Source: Halodesulfovibrio aestuarii DSM 17919 = ATCC 29578 (lineage in GTDB: Bacteria; Desulfobacterota; Desulfovibrionia; Desulfovibrionales; Desulfovibrionaceae). Taken from it: a stretch of DNA of 64,000 nt. Below are positions 1-8,872 of this stretch, piece by piece. Each line of letters starts with the position of its first letter. Position 1 is the stretch's first letter. Made by a program: the position numbers and the translations under genes. The stretch is from positions 1 to 64,000 of the forward strand of contig NZ_ARQF01000015.1 in NCBI RefSeq assembly GCF_000384815.1, written 5' to 3'. The notes under the pieces are model-generated. The model made no database searches. It saw only the letters and a list, made by a program, of their open reading frames with translations, and had not been told where the DNA came from.

Positions 1-357
1 AAGATACTCGATTTGTTTTAACGACGTTGTTAGCCCTTCAACAATTCGAATAGAATCTGTCTCTGTTCCTTTAAACGTAATTACCAGATCGCTACCGTCT
101 AAAGAAAAAACAAGATCATCCTCTGTTATTCCTTCTCCAAATATTATTCTATCATTGTAGGCAGACCCCGACGATATTGCTGAAGCATTGTCATGGATAA
201 TATCATGACCATCACCACGGTTATAAACATAGTTATCAAAGCCTAAGCCACCCTCCAGAGTGTCATCACCTAAGCCACCCGTAATGGTGTTAGTTCCGTT
301 GGCTACTTTGATGGTATCATTACCAGATGTGCCTATATACTCAGTATTACTTGACAT
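1..357 (-). CDS. RTX-type calcium-binding repeat protein, N-terminal part (runs off the left edge)
   Basis: The open frame reads from an ATG at 355-357 off the start of the window, so only about 119 residues are visible. A GGAG ribosome site lies a few bases upstream. The first 40 residues already contain RTX nonapeptide-like units (GTSGNDTI, then GGLGDDTLEGG and GFDNYVYNRGDGHD). The part that follows resembles the haemolysin-type calcium-binding related segment (DRIIFGEGIT, then DDLVFSLDGSDLVITF). RTX proteins are normally secreted by type I systems and fold on binding calcium outside the cell. Having the repeats at the extreme N-terminus with no effector domain ahead of them is typical of repeat-dominated adhesin or surface proteins. 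The real size and any C-terminal domain are outside the window. Confidence 0.85.
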   Translation of the reverse strand, partial: MSSNTEYIGTSGNDTIKVANGTNTITGGLGDDTLEGGLGFDNYVYNRGDGHDIIHDNASAISSGSAYNDRIIFGEGITEDDLVFSLDGSDLVITFKGTETDSIRIVEGLTTSLKQIEYL

Positions 358-851
358 ATACAGCAACTCCTTTTTTTTACTGTTCTAATACATTAGAGCT
401 TTTGTTTAGAACTTTTTATCAGTTTTACTGTATATATTTTTTTTACGACTTAGTTAACACACTATTTTTCTTACCAAAAACGCCCTAATGCACTAAAGAG
501 GGCAGTAGGGCGTTTTTAAACACAACTTAACTTTATATATTCACATTATTAATTCTAGTTAATTACACATCAAGCAACAATTTATAATAATTAAAAAACT
601 AGCACTGCAATTAAACTTTACTATTTTATTATGCTAATACAAACATAAAATATTATTACAACACTCACAGGCCACTTTTTTAAAATCACAATAGATTCAC
701 AACTACCACAATCTAACATTCTGTTACCAAAAACATGCTTATCAATATCGTATGTCAAACAATTTTTTCCGTATTGCAATAGAAAATGTCAGTACAACAA
801 CATTTGACTACTAAGTAGCAATACCGATTTTTCAAACTCGCCTCCCAACAC
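358..851. other. AT-rich intergenic region with hairpin and inverted repeat
   Basis: No convincing gene. It holds a terminator-like hairpin at 476-517 (listed separately). A 7-bp inverted repeat (GTTCTAA at 382-388 and TTAGAAC at 406-412), overlapping a shorter CTAAT/ATTAG repeat, sits just upstream of the RTX start. That repeat could be an operator or part of the leader. The remainder is AT-rich without recognisable signals. Confidence 0.5.
476..517. terminator. intrinsic terminator-like hairpin
   Basis: AAAAACGCCCTA (476-487) is repeated inverted as TAGGGCGTTTTT (506-517), so A- and T-tracts flank a GC stem and it could work in both directions. It is 335 bases beyond the end of the response regulator gene on the minus strand and upstream of the RTX gene, so it may insulate the two. 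Confidence 0.6.
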
Positions 852-1493
852 CTACGCCCCTTTTAGAGCTGACGAGATGGCGAACTTACGTAATTCCCGT
901 AAATTTTTAAATTCCAACTTCTTAACCATCCGGGAAAAATACGTTTCAACAGTACGGGGACTGATATCAAAGGTCTCAGCAAGCTCCGCATTACTCGCCC
1001 CTTTGCCCATCAGGATAAATATCTCTCGTTCCCTATCACTAAACGCATCTTCAATCTGTTGGCCTTCGCCTTGCGTCTCCTCTCGGCTTTGGGTTGCACA
1101 AGGACTCATGTACCGTTTTCCTCGCATTACAGTATCGATAGCTTCAAATAATGCTTCCGGTTCTTCCCGCTTGGTAACATAGCCGAGTGCGCCAAGACGA
1201 AACGCACGGTTAATGGTATCAGGATCTTCATGCATTGAATAAATAACAACCGAAACGCCGCGTGCTTCAAGCTCGGGAAGCAACTCCAACCCGCTGCCGT
1301 CTTGCAATGTCAGATCAAGCAAAGCGACATCAGCTTCTTCATTTTCCAGAACAGCTAATGCTCCTATACAGCTTTCAACCTCTGCACTGATATGATGATT
1401 GCGCGTTGCGAGAAGAATACGAAGTCCCTGCCGGACAGCCGGATGATCATCAATAAGCAGGATTCGAGCAACAAGGGGAGTTTGTGTCGTCAC
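852..1493 (-). CDS. LuxR/NarL-family response regulator
   Basis: 213 residues: a receiver domain (about 9-125) followed by a LuxR-type helix-turn-helix (about 148-208). The receiver has the acidic pair in LLIDDHP, the phospho-acceptor aspartate in ALLDLTLQDG and the conserved lysine in YVTKREE. The DNA-binding part carries the typical FSDREREIFILMGKG and NAELAETFDISPRTVETY segments. The GTG start overlaps the stop of the upstream kinase gene (GTGA), with a GGAG site ahead, so the two are translationally coupled and surely form one two-component system. It is expected to bind DNA as a dimer when phosphorylated by the kinase. Targets are unknown. The divergent autotransporter genes starting at 3839 are candidates by position only. 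Confidence 0.92.
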   Translation of the reverse strand: MTTQTPLVARILLIDDHPAVRQGLRILLATRNHHISAEVESCIGALAVLENEEADVALLDLTLQDGSGLELLPELEARGVSVVIYSMHEDPDTINRAFRLGALGYVTKREEPEALFEAIDTVMRGKRYMSPCATQSREETQGEGQQIEDAFSDREREIFILMGKGASNAELAETFDISPRTVETYFSRMVKKLEFKNLRELRKFAISSALKGA

Positions 1494-3514
1494 GAGGCAC
1501 TCCTCTCTGAATTTTGATTAGAGATAGTTAGTACAGAACATGGAGCTGCGCAGGATACATAAGTACCACTTTGAGGAAAGCTGATAATATGAAGTTCCGC
1601 ATCGATTATTTTTGCTCGATGAGCCATTATGCTTGTACCAAGTCCTTCACCCTTAGAAGTAGCAACATCATAACCGATGCCATCATCCTGAACAGAAAGC
1701 TTAATCTTCCCATCTCCATGACAGATTAGTCTGACCTGAATACAATGCGACTGAGAATGCTTTACTGCGTTTGTGAGAGCTTCCTGTGCGATGCGATATA
1801 AAGGGGTAACATTCGGATTCATACATTTTTTGCAGAAGTATTCCTTTTCGAAGGTCACTTTGATGCCGGTAGCTTTCGTTATACTGCGAACAAGACTCTC
1901 GAGCGAAGGACCAGCCTGAGAAGTGTCATGTTCCACAGGCCAAAGTCCGCGAGAGGTGCGATACGCGTCATCTGTCGAAGTATTAAGTAAGTCGGCCAAT
2001 TCTGCTAATGCCTGCGCGTCATCACTTCCCGCGTATTTATGTGCCAGTGCTGATGCTCGAAGACGGGCACCGGTAAGTTGCTGACAAAGACCGTCATGCA
2101 GTTCATGACTGATACGACGGCGTTCCTCTTCACTGATGCTGACAACTTTCTGCCCCAACCTGTTTCGCTCTTCCATTTCAAACTGCAGCGCTTCGTTTTT
2201 GTGTTCCAACTCGACAGAAAGCCGTTCAACGGAGTCAAATGCCACCGAGAACCGTGCAGCCAACGCCATCGACTGTGTCAGCACAAACAAGCACACTGCC
2301 GGTTCTGCAAGATATATTGATTGAATAATTGCGAAATGCGTCAACGAATCGTTTAAACCAGCAAGAAACTGCATAGCTAACCCTATTAGCAGAAACTTGG
2401 CACCACTTCTCCCACGTCGAATACATAAAACAAGTCGATGCAAATAGTAGGTCGCGAAAACCATAGTTTGCAAAAGACATAGAGCAATGAACCAGTAAAG
2501 CGGAACTCCGGGAGCAAGGATCTGCAAACAGAAAAAGATGACTATTCTAGCGTCCAGCAAATAGTGCAGCCACGAATGAAATTCATCAGGGTAAAGTTCT
2601 TTTAAAAAGCGAAAAAGCAACGATGGCCACATCACAAAACAGGCCAATGAGAAAATCTCCATCGAGGCAGGAGGCCACCATGGAAAAATAACGGAGGCAA
2701 CCCACTGGGAGGTGTTTGACGTGATGCTATACCCGACCACAAGCAGGCAATACAAACCAAAATATAAAGGAGCCGGATCACGCTTTTGCAGAAAGAACAA
2801 GAACAGGTGATAGACACCCATGATCAGCATGCATCCGGCAAAAAAAAGTGCCAGCCCCCAGTCTCGGGCACGAAATTTTTCCAACGTGCCAGGAAGCGCC
2901 ACCATTATGGAATCAGTCACACCGCCAAAACGAAAATGATGATTTGACACCTGAAGGATGAGTTCAATGGGATGTCCATTCAGAGCAAGCTCCGCAAGGT
3001 GCAGCGACCGGACAGGCACCTCAGTTTCTGCGGATATCCCCGGCACACCACTCTGAGCGACAAGTACGCCGTTGGCCCACAGTTTATAGGCTTCATGGAT
3101 ATCAAACAGTCGCAAACTCAGTCGGCCAGTATTGTGAGCTGGTAACAGCCGCAATCTAAATGTGGCCTGCCCTGTACCACTTAGAGCTTGTCCTTTACTC
3201 TTATGGCTTGTCCATCTTCCAGGCAGAGACATATATCCAGAAGATTCCGGTACAGGTTGTCCGAGCTGAAAGTCTTCAGGCGTCAACAGACGTCCCCAGA
3301 AAAACTCCCATTCCCCATCAAGAGCTACCGCCTCGCCCTTCGCAAGAGGATACCCTTGCAGGTCAAACACACCGCACGTTGCACGAGGGCTTTTGCCGTT
3401 TTTTTCACTCGCAGTCACGTTACCCGCAGTTGCCAATAAAATTACTGCAATCAGAATACAGGTAATCATGCAAGGCAGCTTTGTAGCACATGGTACGGCG
3501 TTAACGAATCTCAA
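1490..3514 (-). CDS. 7TMR-DISM sensor histidine kinase
   Basis: 674 residues. A signal or anchor segment (about 16-35) precedes a periplasmic jelly-roll-like extracellular domain (about 45-205, 7TMR-DISM type 2). Then comes a block of seven hydrophobic helices (about 215-420), a short coiled coil, a HisKA_3 dimerisation domain with the phospho-accepting His470 in SHELHDGLCQ, and a HATPase (N box in EALTNAVKHS, G box in DDGIGYDV). HisKA_3 kinases pair with LuxR-type regulators, matching the overlapping downstream gene. 7TMR-DISM sensors generally detect small ligands or carbohydrates in the periplasm. The start is uncertain: TTG at 3514 has a poor, very close GAGAAG site, while ATG at 3469 would give a cleaner signal peptide. 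Confidence 0.9.
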   Translation of the reverse strand: MRFVNAVPCATKLPCMITCILIAVILLATAGNVTASEKNGKSPRATCGVFDLQGYPLAKGEAVALDGEWEFFWGRLLTPEDFQLGQPVPESSGYMSLPGRWTSHKSKGQALSGTGQATFRLRLLPAHNTGRLSLRLFDIHEAYKLWANGVLVAQSGVPGISAETEVPVRSLHLAELALNGHPIELILQVSNHHFRFGGVTDSIMVALPGTLEKFRARDWGLALFFAGCMLIMGVYHLFLFFLQKRDPAPLYFGLYCLLVVGYSITSNTSQWVASVIFPWWPPASMEIFSLACFVMWPSLLFRFLKELYPDEFHSWLHYLLDARIVIFFCLQILAPGVPLYWFIALCLLQTMVFATYYLHRLVLCIRRGRSGAKFLLIGLAMQFLAGLNDSLTHFAIIQSIYLAEPAVCLFVLTQSMALAARFSVAFDSVERLSVELEHKNEALQFEMEERNRLGQKVVSISEEERRRISHELHDGLCQQLTGARLRASALAHKYAGSDDAQALAELADLLNTSTDDAYRTSRGLWPVEHDTSQAGPSLESLVRSITKATGIKVTFEKEYFCKKCMNPNVTPLYRIAQEALTNAVKHSQSHCIQVRLICHGDGKIKLSVQDDGIGYDVATSKGEGLGTSIMAHRAKIIDAELHIISFPQSGTYVSCAAPCSVLTISNQNSERSAS

Positions 3515-3590
3515 TGTCTTCTCGTGTCCTAAAATTTTTCACGGTAAGTAGTACGTAGGGTCCAAATCAGTCAGCGTACGACTATACAAA

Positions 3591-3838
3591 CCTCCCCCGC
3601 TTCTTTCAACGAAGATTTTATATAAAAAACTACCTGTGTAGGGGTTTTACCGGACAGACATGAGTCTTTTTATACGCTAAGAGATCAACTGATTCGCTGC
3701 AAAAGGCCCTAGCCCCCCCTAAATAGAAGCCGCTAGCGACGCAACGGGGGGCGTTTTCGCCCCCCACACACATGAACATGACCAAGTAACAAAAAACGCT
3801 GCTACTTCACATCACTGCAATACGAAACGGAGAGTACT
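3591..3838 (+). promoter_or_regulatory. promoter and leader of first autotransporter, duplicated at 6287-6523
   Basis: This 250-base block recurs almost unchanged ahead of the second autotransporter. It contains CTACCTGTGTAG (an inverted CTAC/GTAG repeat) at 3630-3641. A plausible promoter follows, with TTTACC near 3646 and TATACG near 3671. A hairpin (3746-3765) and the GGAG ribosome site before the ATG at 3839 come next. The strong conservation of the CTACCTGTGTAG motif next to the -35 region suggests a regulator site, possibly for the LuxR-type regulator encoded at 852-1493. The rest of 3515-3590 shows nothing clear. Confidence 0.5.
3746..3765 (+). other. GC-rich leader hairpin, copy 1
   Basis: GGGGGGCG, a TTTT loop and CGCCCCCC form a perfect 8-bp stem about 75 bases before the start codon. 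No T-tract follows, so it is not a standard terminator. The second autotransporter keeps the same loop with a 6-bp stem at 6432-6447, so the structure is conserved while its length drifts. It may stabilise the mRNA leader or control translation. Confidence 0.5.
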
Positions 3839-6133
3839 ATGTTGAGCCTGACAGAGGATGATATAAATCAACAAACTGCCATATGGAAACGACCATCAAG
3901 TTTCTTCTTAGGGCTATGCACACTGCTGTGCATAGTTTTTTTTGCCGATTCAATATGGGCTACTGAAAATTCGGGAAATATAGCGAATGCTCCAAAAGGG
4001 TATACTCTTTCCATTGGTGAACACTTTATTAATACTAAAGATGGTGTAGTTAAAGGTGAACGAGGGTCAGTGCCCACGCCCAGTGTTGGAGTTAATGCTT
4101 CTACGTCCGGAGAAAACGCAATCATAGAAAACTATGGAATGATTTCTGCTCAAAATGATCTTCAGGCTATCGGAGTTCGCCTTAACGACGGTACGTTAAA
4201 AAACTATGGGACAATCAAAGCTATTAGTTACCCTGGGAGTAATTTATTGGGCCCCGTGGGCATTGATAGCAAACACGCAACTATATATAACTATGGAACA
4301 ATTGAACAACCCGACGCTGCCCTTGTAGTTATGGGCATACGTCTCGACAATGCAGTTCTGCATAACCGTGGTAAAATTCTTACACCACAAGCTATCGAAG
4401 TTATCGGAAATTCCAAGGTTTATCTGGAAGCTGGAACAGACATTATTAGGGCTGGGCTGGTTGTAGCTGACACTTTAGGGCAAGCAGAGCTCTATCTGGA
4501 CGGTTCTGGCACTATAAACTTCTCCATGGCAGGCAACTGGAAGTCTCTCCAAAAAACCGGAACCGGTGTATGGGTAATGGATATGCATCTCAACGACGCT
4601 ATCCCCACAACCTTCGGTTCACTTACCATAAGTCAAGGAACACTGGCATTAGGAGACAGCTCGTTTGACAGGAGCATACAAAAGCTGATCGTAAACTCTG
4701 GTGCTACACTTGATCTCGGGACACAAACGTTATTCGCCCCTAACTGCACATTTATGCCAAATTCAACTATCGAGGTTAGCCTCCCTCTGAAAGGGCATGG
4801 AGTGCTGGTTGCGCAAGACGTTACAATGGGTGACAATGTAGTAATACTCCCGACCAATATAGAGTCTGCGGAGGGCATCACCTATACACTAATTGAAGGG
4901 ACTGAAGCATCTTCATATGCTGGTGCAACCCTTTCCAACAAACAAAATAAAATATCCACCTTGTTTTCTTATTATGAACTGATCAAGGAAAGTAACAAAC
5001 TGAGCCTCAAAGTGGACAAAGTATCTGATGAAGAGCTTGCACAGAAAGGCCTTAATGTTACAGATGCTCGTGCCGTTGAAAGTGCATTTCAAAACGACAG
5101 CGTCAGCATGAACAAATTGTCCGGTATGAGCATCGAAAAAGTTAAAGACGCTTTGAAACAAGCGCATGCCGAACCAATGTCAGAGGTTATCTCAGCTGTC
5201 CGCGATGCGGGTTATGCAGCGCAAGGCGTAATCACAAGACGATTGATTACAGCTCGTTCAGCCGCTCTGGCCTCAAATGAATCAACTGGGCTTTCATCCG
5301 GTAGTGACGAATTAGGCTGGAAAATATGGGGCCAAGGCTTCGGAAGCGTCTCCTCCGAGACTGCTCATAACGACAGCAACGGCTATGATGCCAACACGAC
5401 CGGACTTACCTTTGGTGTGGACAAGGCCCTTGTTGAAAACTTCCGCCTCGGTCTTGCATACTCCTATATATATACAGACGTTGACTCCAAAAGCTCTTCC
5501 AACAATAACGAAGTAGATAGCAATCTGCTGACCGTATATTGCGAAACACTTTTTGGCGACGATATGTATCTTGATGCTCACATTTCTTATGGCTTTAATA
5601 ACTACAAAGCAAAACGGTACATGACAGAACTCGGCCTTCAGGCCAAAGCTGACTTCGATGGCTCTACCTTCAATATAGGTGGTGAATTCGGCAAGAGTTT
5701 CAATTTCACCTCAAATCCCATCACCATTACTCCATATGTTGGCTTAGACTACTCGTACATAAGCATAGACTCATATAAAGAGTCCGGTGCCGGCTCTTCA
5801 AACCTTATTGTGGACGACACCTACAACAACGTTTTCACCAGCACTCTGGGCGCCCGTCTTGGCGGAACCTTTAATTCTTTGAAACCCGAAATACATGCAG
5901 CTTGGGTTCATGATTGGGCACAAGAAGAAATCAGCACTAATGCAGAATTTGCAAACAGCGGTGCAGCGCTCTCCAGCAGTGCTGTTTCAAATGATCCCGA
6001 CAAGATCAACCTCGGTCTGGGACTGGGCTGGCAAGTATCAGACGTCGTTACCGTCGACCTCTCCGCAGACTATCTTGGCAGCGCGCACATGGATAGCTGG
6101 GGTGGCACAGTTAAAATGAGTTATGAATTCTAA
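3839..6133 (+). CDS. autotransporter (type Va secreted protein), copy 1
   Basis: 764 residues. An extended signal region contains a hydrophobic core (FFLGLCTLLCIVFFADS) with likely cleavage after WA. A beta-helix passenger follows, with repeated NYG-type turns (ENYGMI, KNYGTI, YNYGTI, HNRGKI) in residues 90-190 and a LGDSSFD/LDLGTQTL pattern later. The C-terminal autotransporter barrel (about 490-764) starts at WKIWGQGFGSVSS and ends with the terminal phenylalanine in MSYEF recognised by the BAM machinery. It should be exported by Sec and display its passenger on the outer membrane. A GGAG site precedes the ATG. The barrel is nearly identical to that of the next gene whereas the passenger differs, indicating tandem duplication followed by passenger divergence or barrel gene conversion. 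The ligand is unknown; adhesin is the usual role. Confidence 0.93.
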   Translation: MLSLTEDDINQQTAIWKRPSSFFLGLCTLLCIVFFADSIWATENSGNIANAPKGYTLSIGEHFINTKDGVVKGERGSVPTPSVGVNASTSGENAIIENYGMISAQNDLQAIGVRLNDGTLKNYGTIKAISYPGSNLLGPVGIDSKHATIYNYGTIEQPDAALVVMGIRLDNAVLHNRGKILTPQAIEVIGNSKVYLEAGTDIIRAGLVVADTLGQAELYLDGSGTINFSMAGNWKSLQKTGTGVWVMDMHLNDAIPTTFGSLTISQGTLALGDSSFDRSIQKLIVNSGATLDLGTQTLFAPNCTFMPNSTIEVSLPLKGHGVLVAQDVTMGDNVVILPTNIESAEGITYTLIEGTEASSYAGATLSNKQNKISTLFSYYELIKESNKLSLKVDKVSDEELAQKGLNVTDARAVESAFQNDSVSMNKLSGMSIEKVKDALKQAHAEPMSEVISAVRDAGYAAQGVITRRLITARSAALASNESTGLSSGSDELGWKIWGQGFGSVSSETAHNDSNGYDANTTGLTFGVDKALVENFRLGLAYSYIYTDVDSKSSSNNNEVDSNLLTVYCETLFGDDMYLDAHISYGFNNYKAKRYMTELGLQAKADFDGSTFNIGGEFGKSFNFTSNPITITPYVGLDYSYISIDSYKESGAGSSNLIVDDTYNNVFTSTLGARLGGTFNSLKPEIHAAWVHDWAQEEISTNAEFANSGAALSSSAVSNDPDKINLGLGLGWQVSDVVTVDLSADYLGSAHMDSWGGTVKMSYEF

Positions 6134-6142
6134 ATAAAAAAC

Positions 6143-6180
6143 AAACGGGACGTTTAACGAAAACGTCCCGTTTATTTTTT
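6143..6180 (+). terminator. terminator of autotransporter 1
   Basis: A perfect 13-bp stem (AAACGGGACGTTT at 6143-6155 and its complement at 6161-6173) with loop AACGA and a T-rich tail. The same sequence follows the second autotransporter, so it belongs to the duplicated unit. Confidence 0.9.
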
Positions 6181-6286
6181 ATCGAAGAAATATAAAATAC
6201 GATTCCTTCGTACCGCTGCTGAAATTAGCGCCAGAATAAAGAATCCTATCTCAAAGGTTAGTAGATTTTTCCAATCTCTTCCACCA

Positions 6287-6523
6287 CTCCCCCGCTTCTT
6301 TCGAAAAAATTTTACAAAAAACTACCTGTGTAGGGGGTTTACCGGACAGACATGAGTCTTTTTATACGCTAAGAGATCAACTAGTTCGCAAGGCCCTATC
6401 CCAAAAAAAAGAAGCCACTAGCGACGCAAGGGGGGCGTTTTCGCCCCACACGCTCAAAGAACATGACCACGTAACAAAAAACGGTGCTACTTCACATCAC
6501 TGCAATACGAAACGGAGAATACT
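6287..6523 (+). promoter_or_regulatory. promoter and leader of second autotransporter (copy of 3591-3838)
   Basis: It repeats the upstream block of the first autotransporter: CTACCTGTGTAG at 6322-6333, a TTTACC/TATACG promoter pair, the GGGGCG-TTTT-CGCCCC hairpin (6432-6447) and the final stretch before the GGAG site. The roughly 105 bases between the first terminator and this block (6181-6286) are unique and show nothing clear. Confidence 0.5.
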
Positions 6524-8797
6524 ATGTTGCCCCTTAGAGAAAATAGTATAGAGCAACAAACTGTCGCATGGAAACGACCATCAAGTTTTATCTTAGGGCT
6601 ATGCACAATGCTGTGCATAGTTTTTTTTGCCGATTCAATATGGGCTACTGAAAATTCAGGAACTATAGAAAATAATCCAACGGGATATAAGCTTTCTACT
6701 GGCGAACACTTCATTAATGCTAAAGAAGGTATCGTTAAAGGTGGTCCATACACTGCACCAATTGTTGTAATTGATGCCTCTACCTCAGGCAGTGACGCGA
6801 TCATAGAAAATTACGGTCTGATTCATTCTGAGAATATCCATGGTCTCAAGGCTGTTAACCTCACTGACGGAACACTAAAAAACTATGGAACGATAACCGC
6901 TAAGGGGTATATGGGCATGCCTACCATATACCCAAATATCGTCTACGTCACAAACGGAACTGTATACAACTACGGCAAAATAGAAGAGCTGCCAGAAAGC
7001 GCGCCAAGTACAGGAGTAGTGCTTCACGACAGCACTCTGCATAACCAAGGTACTATTAATGTCAGCAGTGCTATCTTTGCTGCTGGAAATTCCAAAGTTT
7101 ATCTTGAGACTGGAACAAACATTACAGGAAGTGTTACGACAGACTCTTCCGGACTTGCAGAACTCTACTTAGCCGACTCCGGCACTGTTAACTTTGAAAT
7201 CAGCAGCAAATGGAAATTCCTCCAAAAAACCGGAGCTGGGATATGGGTAATCGACAAAGATATCAATGCCAACTTCGGTTCTGTTTCCATACATCAGGGG
7301 ACACTGGCCTTAGGAAACGGTTCATTTGGTGACAGCATAAAAAACACGTTGACGCTGCACTCAGGCGCAACTCTTGATCTCGGTACAAATGAGCTGGAAG
7401 CCCCTAACAGCATATTTATGCCAAACTCAACCATCAAGGTTACACTGACCTCGAATGAGCATGGATCACTCATCGGGGATAACGTTACAATGGGTGAGAA
7501 CGTTGTAATACTTCCTACTATAAAAGATACAGTAACCAACGAACTCTATACATTAATCATTGCAAATGAAGCATCATCATACGCTGGCGCGACCCTTTCC
7601 AACAAAAAGGATAAGATTTCCAGTTTATTTTCTTCCTATGAACTCATCAAAGGAAGTGGCAGCCTTAAGCTGAAGGTTGCACCTGTCTCCGATGAATATC
7701 TGGTGCAACAAGGCATCAATATTACAGACGCCCATGCCATTAAAACAGCATTCAAAAACGATAACGTCAGCATGGGAAAGCTAGCCAGTCTGAGCATAGA
7801 AAAAGCCAAAAAAGCTCTGAAACAAGCACATGCCGAACCAATGTCGGAGGTCATTTCTGCCGTACGCGATGCTGGCTACGCAGCTCAAGGCGTAATTACA
7901 CGACGATTATTTGCGGCCCGCTCTGCATCTCTTGCCTCGAACGAGGCAACTGGACTTTCATCCGGTAGTGAAGAATTAAGCTGGAAAATATGGGGCCAAG
8001 GATTCGGAAGCGTCTCCTCCGAAACTGCTCATAACGACAGCAACGGCTATGATGCCAACACGACCGGACTTACCTTTGGTGTAGACAAGGCACTTGTTGA
8101 AAACTTCCGCCTCGGTCTTGCATACTCCTATATATATACAGACGTTGACTCCAAAAGTTCTTCCAACAATAACGAAGTAGATAGCAATCTGCTGACCGTA
8201 TATTGCGAAAAACTTTTTGGCGACGATATGTATCTTGATGCCCACATTTCTTATGGCTTTAATAACTACAAAGCAAAACGGTACATGACAGAACTCGGCC
8301 TGCAGGCCAAAGCAGACTTCGATGGGTCTACCTTCAATTTAGGTGGTGAATTCGGCAAGAGTTTCAATTTCACCTCAAATCCCATCACTATCACTCCATA
8401 TATTGGCTTAGCCTACTCGTACATAAGCATAGACTCATATAAAGAATCCGGTGCCGGCTCTTCAAACCTTATTGTAGACGACACCTACAACAACGTTTTC
8501 ACCAGCACTCTGGGTGCCCGTTTCGGCGCCACCTTTAATGCCTTCAAACCAGAAATGCATGCGGCTTGGGTTCATGATTGGGCACAAGAGGAAATCAGCA
8601 CCAATGCAGAATTTGCAAACAGCGGTGCAGCACTCTCAAGCAGTGCTGTTTCTAATGACCCCGACAAAATAAACCTCGGTCTTGGACTAGGCTGGCAAGT
8701 ATCAGACGTCGTTACACTTGACCTTACCGCAGACTACCTTGGCAGCGCGCACATGGATAGCTGGGGTGGCACAGTTAAAATGAGTTATGAATTCTAA
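6524..8797 (+). CDS. autotransporter (type Va secreted protein), copy 2
   Basis: 757 residues with the same plan as the upstream gene. The signal region is nearly identical around FILGLCTMLCIVFFADS. The beta-helix passenger has NYG turns (ENYGLI, KNYGTI, YNYGKI, HNQGTI). An alpha-helical linker (KKALKQAHAEPMSEVISAV) leads to a C-terminal barrel from WKIWGQGFGSVSS to the final MSYEF. From about residue 430 onward it is nearly identical to copy 1, including at silent sites, while the first 420 residues are only moderately similar. Each copy has its own leader and terminator, so the two can be expressed separately. Surface adhesin or similar is inferred from the family. Confidence 0.93.
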   Translation: MLPLRENSIEQQTVAWKRPSSFILGLCTMLCIVFFADSIWATENSGTIENNPTGYKLSTGEHFINAKEGIVKGGPYTAPIVVIDASTSGSDAIIENYGLIHSENIHGLKAVNLTDGTLKNYGTITAKGYMGMPTIYPNIVYVTNGTVYNYGKIEELPESAPSTGVVLHDSTLHNQGTINVSSAIFAAGNSKVYLETGTNITGSVTTDSSGLAELYLADSGTVNFEISSKWKFLQKTGAGIWVIDKDINANFGSVSIHQGTLALGNGSFGDSIKNTLTLHSGATLDLGTNELEAPNSIFMPNSTIKVTLTSNEHGSLIGDNVTMGENVVILPTIKDTVTNELYTLIIANEASSYAGATLSNKKDKISSLFSSYELIKGSGSLKLKVAPVSDEYLVQQGINITDAHAIKTAFKNDNVSMGKLASLSIEKAKKALKQAHAEPMSEVISAVRDAGYAAQGVITRRLFAARSASLASNEATGLSSGSEELSWKIWGQGFGSVSSETAHNDSNGYDANTTGLTFGVDKALVENFRLGLAYSYIYTDVDSKSSSNNNEVDSNLLTVYCEKLFGDDMYLDAHISYGFNNYKAKRYMTELGLQAKADFDGSTFNLGGEFGKSFNFTSNPITITPYIGLAYSYISIDSYKESGAGSSNLIVDDTYNNVFTSTLGARFGATFNAFKPEMHAAWVHDWAQEEISTNAEFANSGAALSSSAVSNDPDKINLGLGLGWQVSDVVTLDLTADYLGSAHMDSWGGTVKMSYEF

Positions 8798-8805
8798 ATA
8801 AAAAA

Positions 8806-8847
8806 ACAAACGGGACGCTTAACGAAAACGTCCCGTTTGTTTTTTTT
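8806..8847 (+). terminator. terminator of autotransporter 2
   Basis: ACAAACGGGACG (8806-8817) pairs with CGTCCCGTTTGT (8829-8840), followed by an unbroken T run. It is a copy of the terminator at 6143-6180. Confidence 0.9.
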
Positions 8848-8872
8848 AGAGAAGAAATATATAAGACATTCC

